Assembly: GCA_020346325.1 (NCBI GenBank)
Contig: CP070782.1
Coordinates: 5,605,980 to 5,654,010 of the forward strand
DNA length: 48,031 bases
Source of the DNA: Phycisphaerales bacterium
GTDB lineage: Bacteria; Planctomycetota; Phycisphaerae; Sedimentisphaerales; Anaerobacaceae
Direction: 5' to 3'
The notes beneath the pieces are model-generated. The model was not told where the DNA came from, searched no databases, and worked only from the letters and a program-made list of their open reading frames with translations. The position numbers and the translations under genes were made by a program. Positions 1 through 7,604 of this stretch are shown one piece after another (the first letter of the stretch is position 1; the number at the start of each line of letters is the position of its first letter).

Positions 1-1
1 G

Positions 2-124
2 GACACGGACTTCGCCGTTGTCCATGACGGAGGCGTCTCCATGACCCCTCTTCATCTCGACCTGACGGACGAAAAGGCTCTCGAATCGCTCCGGTCGTGG
101 GATTTCTCGGGGGTGGGATCTTGA
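2..124 (+). CDS. surE: 5'/3'-nucleotidase SurE, C-terminal end (partial)
   Basis: Only the last 40 codons are in the window; the gene starts upstream. The reading frame gives TDFAVVHDGGVSMTPLHLDL and ends at TGA 122-124. The D-T-D-F-x-A/V-V...G-x-V-S-x-T-P-L-x-x-D-L pattern is the C-terminal signature of SurE, a metal-dependent nucleoside-monophosphate phosphatase of the cytoplasm. The next gene is pcm, and surE-pcm is a known gene pair in E. coli and many other bacteria, which supports the call. The stop overlaps the proposed TTG start of pcm. Assignment rests on a short tail, so it is good but not certain. Confidence 0.75.
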   Translation, partial: DTDFAVVHDGGVSMTPLHLDLTDEKALESLRSWDFSGVGS

Positions 125-786
125 TCACGGGCGAGCGAAACGGAGCGTTCCTCTCCAGCCGGCAAGAGATGGTCAAGTTTCAGCTCGTCGATCGTGGCAT
201 CCGCGATCCCCACGTCCTGGAGGCGATGGCCAAAGTTCCCCGGCACCGATCCGTCGACGCCGCCCTCTGGACTCGAGCGTACGCCGACCGGCCCCTGCCG
301 ATCGGGGCGGGGCAGACGATCTCACAGCCCTATATCGTCGCCCTGATGACCCAATTGCTGCGTCTCGATGCCGGCCGCGACGTGCTTGAGATTGGCACGG
401 GCAGCGGGTATCAGACAGCGATCCTGGCGCGGCTGGCGCGGATGGTGTACACCATGGAGGCCCTTCAAGACCTTGCCGACCGGGCTCAGGAGGTCTTGCA
501 GAACCTGGAAATCGGGAACGTGGAATTTCGCCTGGGCGACGGCAGTTGCGGCTGGCCCGAGCGGCGCACATTCGAACGCATCGTCGTCACCGCGGCGGCA
601 CCGGACTGGCCGGGGCCCCTGCTCGACCAACTGGACGAGGGTGGACGAATCGTCGCACCGCTGGGCCGGGGCCCGATGCAATCGCTGATGGTCGGCGAGA
701 AGCGGCGTGGCAAGCTGATCGAAAGCCACATCTGCGCCTGTCGATTCGTCAAACTCGTGGGCCAGTATGGTTTTCCGGAACACTGA
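121..786 (+). CDS. pcm: Protein-L-isoaspartate O-methyltransferase
   Basis: This cytoplasmic SAM-dependent enzyme methylates L-isoaspartyl residues in aged proteins so that they can be repaired. The N-terminus has the family pattern MVxxQLxxRGIxDxxVLxAMxxVPRH. The substrate loop reads PIGAGQTISQPYIVALM, and the SAM-binding motif I is VLEIGTGSGYQTAILA. The C-terminal half has the expected APLG...Q segment. Starting at TTG 121 gives 221 residues, close to the usual length, and makes a 4-nt TTGA overlap with the surE stop, which suggests translational coupling. GTG 97 and ATG 169 are alternatives; the latter would trim the conserved N-terminal helix. recG follows 22 nt downstream in the same direction, so the three genes probably share a transcript. 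Confidence 0.93.
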   Translation: MITGERNGAFLSSRQEMVKFQLVDRGIRDPHVLEAMAKVPRHRSVDAALWTRAYADRPLPIGAGQTISQPYIVALMTQLLRLDAGRDVLEIGTGSGYQTAILARLARMVYTMEALQDLADRAQEVLQNLEIGNVEFRLGDGSCGWPERRTFERIVVTAAAPDWPGPLLDQLDEGGRIVAPLGRGPMQSLMVGEKRRGKLIESHICACRFVKLVGQYGFPEH

Positions 787-808
787 GGATTTGCGCAGAA
801 CCTGAGAG

Positions 809-2899
809 ATGGATGCCGGAGCGAAGAACAAGCAGGATCTGAACACGCCAGTACAATATGTCAAAGGGGTCGGTCCGTCCCGGGCCCAGACGTTCGCGCA
901 ACTTGGTGTGCAGACCGTTGGTGATCTGCTCGAGTATTACCCAAGGGACTGGGTATTCGCGCCGACGCCGGTCAAGATCGCGCAACTGCAACCCAACGAG
1001 ACCGTGAGCGTCATAGGGCTGGTTGAATCGACCGACTATCAGAGCTATCGCCGTACGCCGTTGTTCGAAGCGATGGTCAGCGACGATACGGGCACGTGCC
1101 GGATCGTGTGGTTCCACGGCGGATACTTACGCAACCAGTTTCAGCCGGGACAAGTGCTCATGGTCTCGGGCAAGGCTACGATCTACAAGCATCAACTCCA
1201 GATGACCAACCCCAAGTTCATGGTGCTCGACGAGTCCCATACCAGGCCTGATCTGTACTTCAGCGGCGGGGTCTATCCCGCCTCAGCCCGCCTGGGCAGT
1301 GGCCAGATTAAACGCATCATCGTACCGTTGCTCGACCGAGTCGACGATTGGGTGGGCGAACTCTACGAAAAGGACATACTCAAGAAGTTACACCTGATCG
1401 GCCGGCAGGACGCGTTCCGCTGGATTCATATGCCCCCCGATGAGGACAAGCTCGCCAAAGCCAAGCGCCGTCTCAAATACGACGAGCTCTTTCTGATGCA
1501 ACTGGGTCTGGCGCTGCGCCGGTATCGCGTGCAACGCTTCTCAGCCGCGATTCCGTGTGCGTGTTCGGATGAGATGGACAGCCGGATTCGCAAGCGCTTC
1601 CCATTCCTGTTGACGGAGGATCAGAACGACTGCATTGCCGAGATCGTGCGCGATATGGGGCGCACCGAACCGATGAACCGGCTCCTCCAGGGCGACGTCG
1701 GATCGGGTAAGACCGTGGTCGCACTCTACGCGGCGCTCTTGGCGGTGGGTAACGGGACGCAGGCCGCCATCATGGCGCCGACGGAGATTCTGGCCTCCCA
1801 ACACTTCATCAGCATGGAACGCTACCTCAAGAACAGTCAGGTCAAGCGCGTGCTGATCACCGGCGGGCTGACGGGCAAGAAGCGCCGGGAGCTGCTCGAG
1901 CAGATCCGACAGGGTGACATTGACATCGTCGTCGGCACGGTGGCGCTGCTGCAAAAGGACATTGAATTTCGCAAGCTCGGACTGGCGGTCATCGACGAGC
2001 AGCACAAGTTCGGGGTCCATCAGCGGGCCGAGTTGCGCAAGGAGAGCACGCCGCACTGCCTGGTCATGACGGCCACCCCCATTCCCCGCACGTTGGCCAT
2101 GACTGCCTTCGGGGATCTCGACGTCTCGATCATCAAGCATGCGCCGCCCGGTCGAGGTGCCATTGTCACGCGCTGGGTGGATCGATGCCATCAGCAGCAG
2201 GCGTACGATTTCATTCGCGAACGACTCAAAGTCAAGAAGCAGGCGTATTTCGTATACCCGCGCATTTCGAGTGTGGAGGAAGGTGACAACGAGATCAAGG
2301 CGGCCACCAATGACTGGAAGAAACTGTCGCAGAAGGTATTTCCGGAATTCAACGTCGCCCTGCTACACGGGCAGATGCCTTCCACCGAGAAGCAGCAAAT
2401 CATGACCGACTTCCGCAAAGGCAGGATCGATGCGCTCGTCTCGACGGTGGTGATCGAAGTGGGTGTCGATGTCCCCAACGCCACCATCATGGTGATCGAG
2501 GGGGCCGACCGCTTCGGGCTGGCGCAGCTCCACCAGCTCCGGGGCCGGATCGGACGCGGGGAATCCAAATCGTATTGCCTGCTGTTTGCCGAGACGGAAA
2601 ACGACGCGGCTCGTGCTCGACTGGACGTGATGACGCGCACCACCGACGGCTTCGAAATCGCCGAGCAGGATTTGCGTATCCGCGGGCCCGGTGAGTTCTT
2701 CAGCGCCCGGCAGCACGGCCTGCCCGATTTGAAGATCGCCAACATCATCGACGATTATCAATTGCTGGTCATGGCGCGCAAACAGGCCTTCGAAATGGCG
2801 TCGGCAGATCCCATGCTGACCCGGGAAGCGCACCGCCCTATCCGGCAGACGCTACTGGCCCGCTTCGGTGACTCACTCGGACTGGCGGATATCGCGTAA
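809..2899 (+). CDS. recG: ATP-dependent DNA helicase RecG
   Basis: RecG is a superfamily 2 helicase that remodels stalled replication forks and branch-migrates recombination intermediates. The 696 residues match the family length. The N-terminal part (about 15-150) is the wedge/OB region: a helix-hairpin-like VKGVGPSRAQTFAQLGV segment, then a beta-rich DTGTCRIVWFHG stretch. The helicase core shows Walker A GDVGSGKT near residue 295, Walker B/DEQH box VIDEQHKFGVHQR near 395, motif III VMTATPIPRT, and motifs V-VI STVVIEVGVDVPNA and QLRGRIGRGE. The C-terminus contains the RecG wedge-contact region with FEIAEQDLRIRGPGEF. ATG 809 follows pcm closely, implying cotranscription. Nothing unusual was seen. 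Confidence 0.97.
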   Translation: MDAGAKNKQDLNTPVQYVKGVGPSRAQTFAQLGVQTVGDLLEYYPRDWVFAPTPVKIAQLQPNETVSVIGLVESTDYQSYRRTPLFEAMVSDDTGTCRIVWFHGGYLRNQFQPGQVLMVSGKATIYKHQLQMTNPKFMVLDESHTRPDLYFSGGVYPASARLGSGQIKRIIVPLLDRVDDWVGELYEKDILKKLHLIGRQDAFRWIHMPPDEDKLAKAKRRLKYDELFLMQLGLALRRYRVQRFSAAIPCACSDEMDSRIRKRFPFLLTEDQNDCIAEIVRDMGRTEPMNRLLQGDVGSGKTVVALYAALLAVGNGTQAAIMAPTEILASQHFISMERYLKNSQVKRVLITGGLTGKKRRELLEQIRQGDIDIVVGTVALLQKDIEFRKLGLAVIDEQHKFGVHQRAELRKESTPHCLVMTATPIPRTLAMTAFGDLDVSIIKHAPPGRGAIVTRWVDRCHQQQAYDFIRERLKVKKQAYFVYPRISSVEEGDNEIKAATNDWKKLSQKVFPEFNVALLHGQMPSTEKQQIMTDFRKGRIDALVSTVVIEVGVDVPNATIMVIEGADRFGLAQLHQLRGRIGRGESKSYCLLFAETENDAARARLDVMTRTTDGFEIAEQDLRIRGPGEFFSARQHGLPDLKIANIIDDYQLLVMARKQAFEMASADPMLTREAHRPIRQTLLARFGDSLGLADIA

Positions 2900-3047
2900 G
2901 CGACACCGTGACTTGATCCGGCCCACACTGGCGCCGACCGGCACAGACCTTCCGACCATGCGATTTTGCTGGAAGTCCCTCGGGAAAACGGGTAAAAGGC
3001 CGCTATGACATGAATGGGGACCATCGGCAAGAGGCCAGGCAATATCG

Positions 3048-4835
3048 ATGCGCATAGCCTATAAAGACAGGAAACTGGAAGCAGCCATCGTTGCCATCAA
3101 AGCCGTCACGTCGGCCTTGGTGGTCGCTTCGTTTGTCGTTCTGTTCGGATTCGACGAGCCCCTGATACCGAAGTCGATCCTCTTCACGATCCAACTTGGC
3201 CTACTGCTCATCTTCCTGGCCGGCAAGGTCGTCCGGTTCTTCAACGCCGTGTTCAAGAAGGATTACATCGTCGCGAACTGGTTCGAGATTCCCTTGCTGT
3301 TGGCGCTGGGCGCGACGGTTCTCGGCTCACGCTGGTGGTTCGGGGGTGCTGAGCCGGAAGACGTACGTCATCTGGGCATCGGCATCTATCTGATCATCGA
3401 AGTCCTCGTCAAAGTGTGCATGGCCTCGGTAGGTCTGGCGGCCTCAGGCAAGAATCCCACCAAGACCCTGATCGCCAGCTTTCTAGTCCTGATCATCGCC
3501 GGAGGCGGATTACTCATGCTCCCCAAGGCATCGACCGGAGAGCCGCTGAGTTTTGTGGACGCTCTGTTCACGGCCACCAGTGCCACCTGTGTCACCGGTC
3601 TGGTGGTCAAAGACACGGGCCAGGACTTCACGTTCATGGGACAGATGATCATCCTGGCCCTGATCCAGCTCGGCGGACTGGGCATCGTGGTCTTCGGGGC
3701 GGTCTTCGCGCTGCTGCTGGGCCAGGCCTTCAGCATCCGTGAATCGGTGGCCATGCAGGACGTGCTTAGCGCTCAAACGCTCAGCCGCATCGGCAACATG
3801 ATCGTCTTCATCTTCGTAGCCACCGTGGCGATCGAGGCGGCCGGCGCCGTGCTGTTATACCCAATGTGGGACAATGTCCCGGGCGTCCCGACCGACGTGC
3901 AATTCCGCTGGTTTTGCAGCATCTTCCACTCGATCAGCGCCTTCTGCAACGCGGGTTTCGGATTGTTCAACGACAGTCTCATCCGCTACAGCAGCCAGTG
4001 GCAGGTCTACACGGTGATCGCCACGCTGATCATCCTGGGCGGCCTGGGCTTCGGCGTCCTCTACAACCTGGCCGATATCGCGGCCAATCGCATCCAACGG
4101 TTCTTCAAGCGCCTGTTCTACAAGCAATATCGCCTCCAGATGGAATTCCCCAGACGGATGCGTCTCCAGACCAAAATCGTTCTGAGCATCAGCGTATTTA
4201 TGATCGTTCTGGGCGCAGTGATGATACTGCTCTTCGAGCAGTACGCAGGAAGTCCCCTGGACGCAAGACCGGATATCCTCGGTGCGTTCTTTCAGTCGGT
4301 CACCTCGCGAACGGCGGGGTTCAACACGGTCGACATTGCCGGGATGACCGCTTCGAGCAAGATCGTGCTGATCATGTGGATGTTCATCGGCGGCTCTCCG
4401 GGCTCCACGGCCGGCGGCATCAAAACCGTCACGCTGGCCGTGATCGTCATGATGGTGATCGCGACCTTGCGCAAGCGGGCCGAGGTCGAGATGTTTCATC
4501 GCTCTGTGCGCCCGGTCGTCGTCGGTCGCGCCATCACGGTGGCCATGCTCTTCGTCGTGGCGTTGTTCGGAACCACGCTGGCGCTCAGTGTCACCGAGAA
4601 CCCCCTGCCCGTACAGTTCGCCATATTGGATGTCATGTTCGAGGCCGTCTCGGCGCTGGGCACGGTCGGTCTGACCACGGGGATGACCCCGACTTTGACA
4701 GGGGCCGGAAAGATCATTATCATAGTCGCGATGCTGGTTGGGCGTTTGGGACCTCTGACCCTACTGGCGGCACTGACGTTCAATCTGAAACCTGTCCGGT
4801 ACAACTATCCGGACGAGGCGATTATTGTCGGCTGA
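3048..4835 (+). CDS. Trk/Ktr-type K+ channel subunit (TrkH/KtrB family) with extended N-terminus
   Basis: This is the membrane pore subunit of a K+ uptake system gated by the following TrkA-like protein. Four pore-loop repeats typical of the family are visible: TSATCVTGL (about residue 180), ISAFCNAGFGLF (about 300), VTSRTAGFNTVD (about 425) and VSALGTVGLTTG (about 540). Each carries the filter glycine. KtrB proteins are about 440-480 residues. This one has 595 because of roughly 140 extra N-terminal residues that look like four more membrane helices. The start ATG 3048 has an AGG-rich region 8-15 nt upstream, and a 148-nt gap separates it from recG. The partner gene starts 12 nt downstream. 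Na+ dependence cannot be read from the sequence. Confidence 0.9.
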   Translation: MRIAYKDRKLEAAIVAIKAVTSALVVASFVVLFGFDEPLIPKSILFTIQLGLLLIFLAGKVVRFFNAVFKKDYIVANWFEIPLLLALGATVLGSRWWFGGAEPEDVRHLGIGIYLIIEVLVKVCMASVGLAASGKNPTKTLIASFLVLIIAGGGLLMLPKASTGEPLSFVDALFTATSATCVTGLVVKDTGQDFTFMGQMIILALIQLGGLGIVVFGAVFALLLGQAFSIRESVAMQDVLSAQTLSRIGNMIVFIFVATVAIEAAGAVLLYPMWDNVPGVPTDVQFRWFCSIFHSISAFCNAGFGLFNDSLIRYSSQWQVYTVIATLIILGGLGFGVLYNLADIAANRIQRFFKRLFYKQYRLQMEFPRRMRLQTKIVLSISVFMIVLGAVMILLFEQYAGSPLDARPDILGAFFQSVTSRTAGFNTVDIAGMTASSKIVLIMWMFIGGSPGSTAGGIKTVTLAVIVMMVIATLRKRAEVEMFHRSVRPVVVGRAITVAMLFVVALFGTTLALSVTENPLPVQFAILDVMFEAVSALGTVGLTTGMTPTLTGAGKIIIIVAMLVGRLGPLTLLAALTFNLKPVRYNYPDEAIIVG

Positions 4836-4847
4836 GGAATTGCTTGC

Positions 4848-5528
4848 ATGAGACGATTTGCCGTGATTGGCTTAGGGCGTTTCGGCCAGAAACTGGCCAT
4901 TGCACTGGCGCTGAGCGGTTCGGAAGTCATCGCGATCGACCGGGATCGAAACGAAGTCGAGTTGATTCGAGACCAGGTCACTCACGCCGTTCGTCTCGAC
5001 AGCACCGACGAGGACGCGATGAAGGCCCAAGGGGTGGACAAGGCCGACGTGGCAATCATCGCCCTGGGCCAGGTGAGCTTTGAAGCTGCCATTCTCACGG
5101 TCGTCAATCTGCGTCAGATGGGGGTCAAGCAGATCTACGCCCGGGCCGAGAGCCTGATCGCCGGCCAGGTTTTCAGCAAGGTCGGCGCGACGGAAGTGAT
5201 CTATCCGGAAATCGAGTCGGCCCAGCGCTGGGCATACAAACTGATCGCCCCGCAGATCGGCGAGAAGATCGACATCGCCCCGGGCTACTGCCTGGCCCGA
5301 GTCAAGGCTCCCGGCAGCTTCGACGGCAAGACAGTCATGGACTTGCAACTGCGTCAGAAGTACAACATCAATCTGGTTCTCATCAAACGCAGCGAGGAAA
5401 CGAAGGCGCGCAAAGATGAGAAGGAATCCATCATCAGCTTCCCCATGCCCGACACCACCGTCTACGTCAACGACATCCTCATGATCGCCGGCTCCGACGC
5501 GGACCTCGCCAAACTCCCCCAGGAATAG
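4848..5528 (+). CDS. Trk/Ktr K+ uptake regulatory subunit (TrkA/KtrA, RCK domains)
   Basis: This is the cytoplasmic gating subunit that assembles on the K+ channel encoded just upstream. The N-terminal RCK_N domain (residues 1-130) begins with the Rossmann nucleotide-binding motif IGLGRFGQKLA and has an acidic residue at the end of the second strand (VIAIDRDRNEVE), as in KtrA proteins that bind ATP/ADP or NAD(H). Residues about 140-226 form a TrkA_C domain ending in a DILMIAGSDADLAKL strand. A length of 226 residues matches single-unit KtrA rather than the tandem 458-residue TrkA of E. coli. GAGGA lies about 10 nt before ATG 4848, and the gene is 12 nt after the channel gene. It converges on the rluD-like gene. 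Confidence 0.93.
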   Translation: MRRFAVIGLGRFGQKLAIALALSGSEVIAIDRDRNEVELIRDQVTHAVRLDSTDEDAMKAQGVDKADVAIIALGQVSFEAAILTVVNLRQMGVKQIYARAESLIAGQVFSKVGATEVIYPEIESAQRWAYKLIAPQIGEKIDIAPGYCLARVKAPGSFDGKTVMDLQLRQKYNINLVLIKRSEETKARKDEKESIISFPMPDTTVYVNDILMIAGSDADLAKLPQE

Positions 5529-5564
5529 ACGTCCAAGAGGAACCTTTCTTGCCTCACACATCAG

Positions 5565-6551
5565 CTACTCCGCGCGGTGCTGGCGGAGCAATTCGAGGAA
5601 GGTTTGCATGTCGGGGGGTAGAGGGGCGTCGAACTTGACGCGCTGCTCGGTGGTGGGGTGCGTGAATTCCAGCGTCCAGGCGTGCAGGGCGCAGCGGGCG
5701 ACGACGGGATTCTCGGGTTGGGGCTCGGCGTCGGCCAGTTGCCAAGGGTAAACGAGTTTGCCACCGTACATATCGTCGGCCACGATAGGGTGTTTCAGAT
5801 ACGACAAGTGCACGCGAATCTGATGCGTGCGACCGGTCTGCGGCTTACAGTGCACTAATGAGAATCCGCGAAATGCCTCGACCACTTCGTAGAACGTCAC
5901 GGCTTCCTTGCCCGTCTCGGGGCGCACGGAATACTTCTCGCGTACCTTGGGATGAACGCCCAGCGGCGCGCTGATGCGGTCGGCCGTCAGTTCGGGTGTG
6001 CCGTGCACGATGGCCAGATAGCTCTTGCTCACCTGGCGCAGCTCGAACTGCTTGGCGATCTTCCACTGGGCGGTATCGCGCTTGGCCACCACCATCACGC
6101 CGGTCGTGTTGCGATCGAGCCGATGTACAATGCCCGGGCGAAACTCGCCCAGGCCGCACGACAATTCGTCGGAATAATGCGCCAGGGCATTGACCAATGT
6201 CCCATGCTTGTTGCCTCGGGCGGGATGGACGATCAAGTCGGCAGGCTTGTTCAGAACGATCAGGTCGTCATCCTCATAGATGATATCCAGAGGAATGTCT
6301 TCGGGCTCGATCGTCTTGCTGGGCGGCTCGGGCATCACGAAGTCGATGACATCCCGATGGGTCAACTTGAAACTGGGTTTGACGGGGTGGCCGTTGACCT
6401 TGACTGTGCCGGACCGAATCGCATCCTGGATGAACCGCCGGCTCAGGTTGCGAAATCGTCCGGCCAGATACTTGTCGATCCTCCGCTCGCGGATGGAGAC
6501 CCCGACGTGCAGGGTCAGCGGCTGACCGTTGGCTTCCGGCAACTCATCCAT
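5565..6551 (-). CDS. RluA/RluD-family pseudouridine synthase
   Basis: This enzyme isomerises specific uridines of RNA to pseudouridine, most likely in 23S rRNA helix 69 if it is a true RluD orthologue. Residues about 17-75 form an S4 RNA-binding domain (RIDKYLAGRFRNLSRRFIQ...VKVNGHPVKPSFKL). The catalytic domain contains the family motif GIVHRLDRNTTGVMVVAK, with the catalytic Asp in HRLDRNTTG, and the C-terminal GRTHQIRVHLSYLKHPIVAD. I start at ATG 6551 (MDELPEANGQP, 328 residues). The longer frame runs into the upstream gene, whose stop is at 6562, leaving a 10-nt spacing typical of an operon. Which member of the RluA/C/D group this is cannot be settled by eye. Confidence 0.92.
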   Translation of the reverse strand: MDELPEANGQPLTLHVGVSIRERRIDKYLAGRFRNLSRRFIQDAIRSGTVKVNGHPVKPSFKLTHRDVIDFVMPEPPSKTIEPEDIPLDIIYEDDDLIVLNKPADLIVHPARGNKHGTLVNALAHYSDELSCGLGEFRPGIVHRLDRNTTGVMVVAKRDTAQWKIAKQFELRQVSKSYLAIVHGTPELTADRISAPLGVHPKVREKYSVRPETGKEAVTFYEVVEAFRGFSLVHCKPQTGRTHQIRVHLSYLKHPIVADDMYGGKLVYPWQLADAEPQPENPVVARCALHAWTLEFTHPTTEQRVKFDAPLPPDMQTFLELLRQHRAE

Positions 6552-6561
6552 GGCACCGCTG

Positions 6562-7452
6562 CTAATTGCTGGTCGGCTCGTTGGCTTCCGTGGTCTCCGT
6601 CGCGCCGGCTCCGCCGGCGTCCACACCAGGCTCTGCAACGTTGTCGCTGTCCGACGTCTCGGCGGGCGTCGGCGGTGCGACATAGATATCGTCGGCCGCG
6701 TCAATTGTAATGGGAGAATTCACGGCGTCCGGGCCCAGTTGGATGGTCGGCACCGAAGCCGCTGCGGGTTGCGGCTGCGGGGCCGGTTTGAAGACGACGG
6801 CCCCCTGGTAATCGTCCATGGTCTTGAGACGATGGGCCGCGGCTGCCTGCGGGGCGGTCCCCTCGTAATCGGGATTATCGGCCACCGCCTGGTAGGCCGC
6901 TTTGGCCTCGTCGAAGTTGCCCAGCTCTTCGTCACAGAGCCCCAATCCAAACTCGGCCATTGCCGCCAAGACGGGATTCGACGAAGCCCGCTCCAGCGCC
7001 TGTTCATAGCTGGTCCTGGCCTGTGCGATCTGCTTGGTCACTTCCTCGCGGCTCGGCTCGGCCAGGCGGTAGTGCAATTCGGCCCGCAAGGCTTCGCCCC
7101 GCTTGATCAGGGCCAGCGCACCCAGCCGGTCGTTCCCAATGCTCTGGGCAAAATCTTCCAGATCCTGCGCCACCGGCAGCAGCTTGATCGACTGGTCGGT
7201 TCCCTGGCTGGCGGCTTGTGCGATCACCCGCTTCTGGGCCGGGACCTGCGTCACCAGATTCGTCAGTCGCACGTGATGGCGCACGTCAACATCCATCCGA
7301 TAAAACCGTACGAAATACACGCCAATCAGCAACACGACGACGACGCCCGCGCCGATCAGGGTCGTCCGGTTTTCCCGCGCCCACTCCGGAAAATGGGTCA
7401 GCCAGTCCGCCAGTTCGTTGGTCTTCAACTCATGCCGGTGATCCGATTTCAT
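6562..7452 (-). CDS. Single-pass membrane protein with tetratricopeptide-like periplasmic region
   Basis: Function is not recognised. A basic N-terminal cytoplasmic segment of about 32 residues is followed by one membrane helix (TTLIGAGVVVVLLIGVYFVRF, residues about 30-50). A helical region follows, in which residues about 95-215 show TPR-like periodicity (SYEQALERASSNPVLAAMAEFGLGLCDEELGNFDEAKAAYQ). The tail (about 220-296) is low-complexity, rich in Ala, Pro, Glu and Thr. The architecture resembles YfgM/BamD-like tetratricopeptide membrane proteins that accompany chaperone or assembly factors, but the resemblance is structural only. It lies 10 nt upstream of the pseudouridine synthase gene in an apparent two-gene operon and is divergent from the S55 protein gene. 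Confidence 0.7.
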   Translation of the reverse strand: MKSDHRHELKTNELADWLTHFPEWARENRTTLIGAGVVVVLLIGVYFVRFYRMDVDVRHHVRLTNLVTQVPAQKRVIAQAASQGTDQSIKLLPVAQDLEDFAQSIGNDRLGALALIKRGEALRAELHYRLAEPSREEVTKQIAQARTSYEQALERASSNPVLAAMAEFGLGLCDEELGNFDEAKAAYQAVADNPDYEGTAPQAAAAHRLKTMDDYQGAVVFKPAPQPQPAAASVPTIQLGPDAVNSPITIDAADDIYVAPPTPAETSDSDNVAEPGVDAGGAGATETTEANEPTSN

Positions 7453-7521
7453 TATCGCTCTCCATGACCATCTCGAGGCACACGGCCCAGGTTATCGGGC
7501 CATCCAAAAGGGCAAACCAGT

Positions 7522-7550
7522 ATGCTAACAAAATGTCTTTTGCCTTGCAA
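7522..7550 (-). promoter_or_regulatory. Sigma-70-like promoter for the TPR/pseudouridine synthase operon
   Basis: Read on the minus strand: -35 TTGCAA (7550-7545), 17-nt spacer, -10 TAGCAT (7527-7522). It lies about 70 nt before the ATG at 7452. The -35 hexamer is a perfect palindrome and is the same DNA as the -35 of the opposite promoter. The -10 matches the consensus at four of six positions, so this is the weaker of the two. Confidence 0.5.
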
Positions 7551-7573
7551 CGCAACTGTGGAAAAGTTAAAAT
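7545..7573 (+). promoter_or_regulatory. Sigma-70-like promoter for the S55 peptidase gene
   Basis: -35 TTGCAA (7545-7550), 17-nt spacer, -10 TAAAAT (7568-7573). Predicted start near 7580, 25 nt before ATG 7605. The region is much more AT-rich than its surroundings. The -35 is shared with the divergent promoter. Confidence 0.65.
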
Positions 7574-7604
7574 TTTACGGCGTTTACTCTTTGAAAGGGC
7601 ACAC

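Noticed and set aside
3866-5083. 405-codon plus-strand frame overlapping the K+ channel genes
   Set aside because: Out-of-frame shadow rich in Arg, His and Gly, conflicting with two well-conserved genes.
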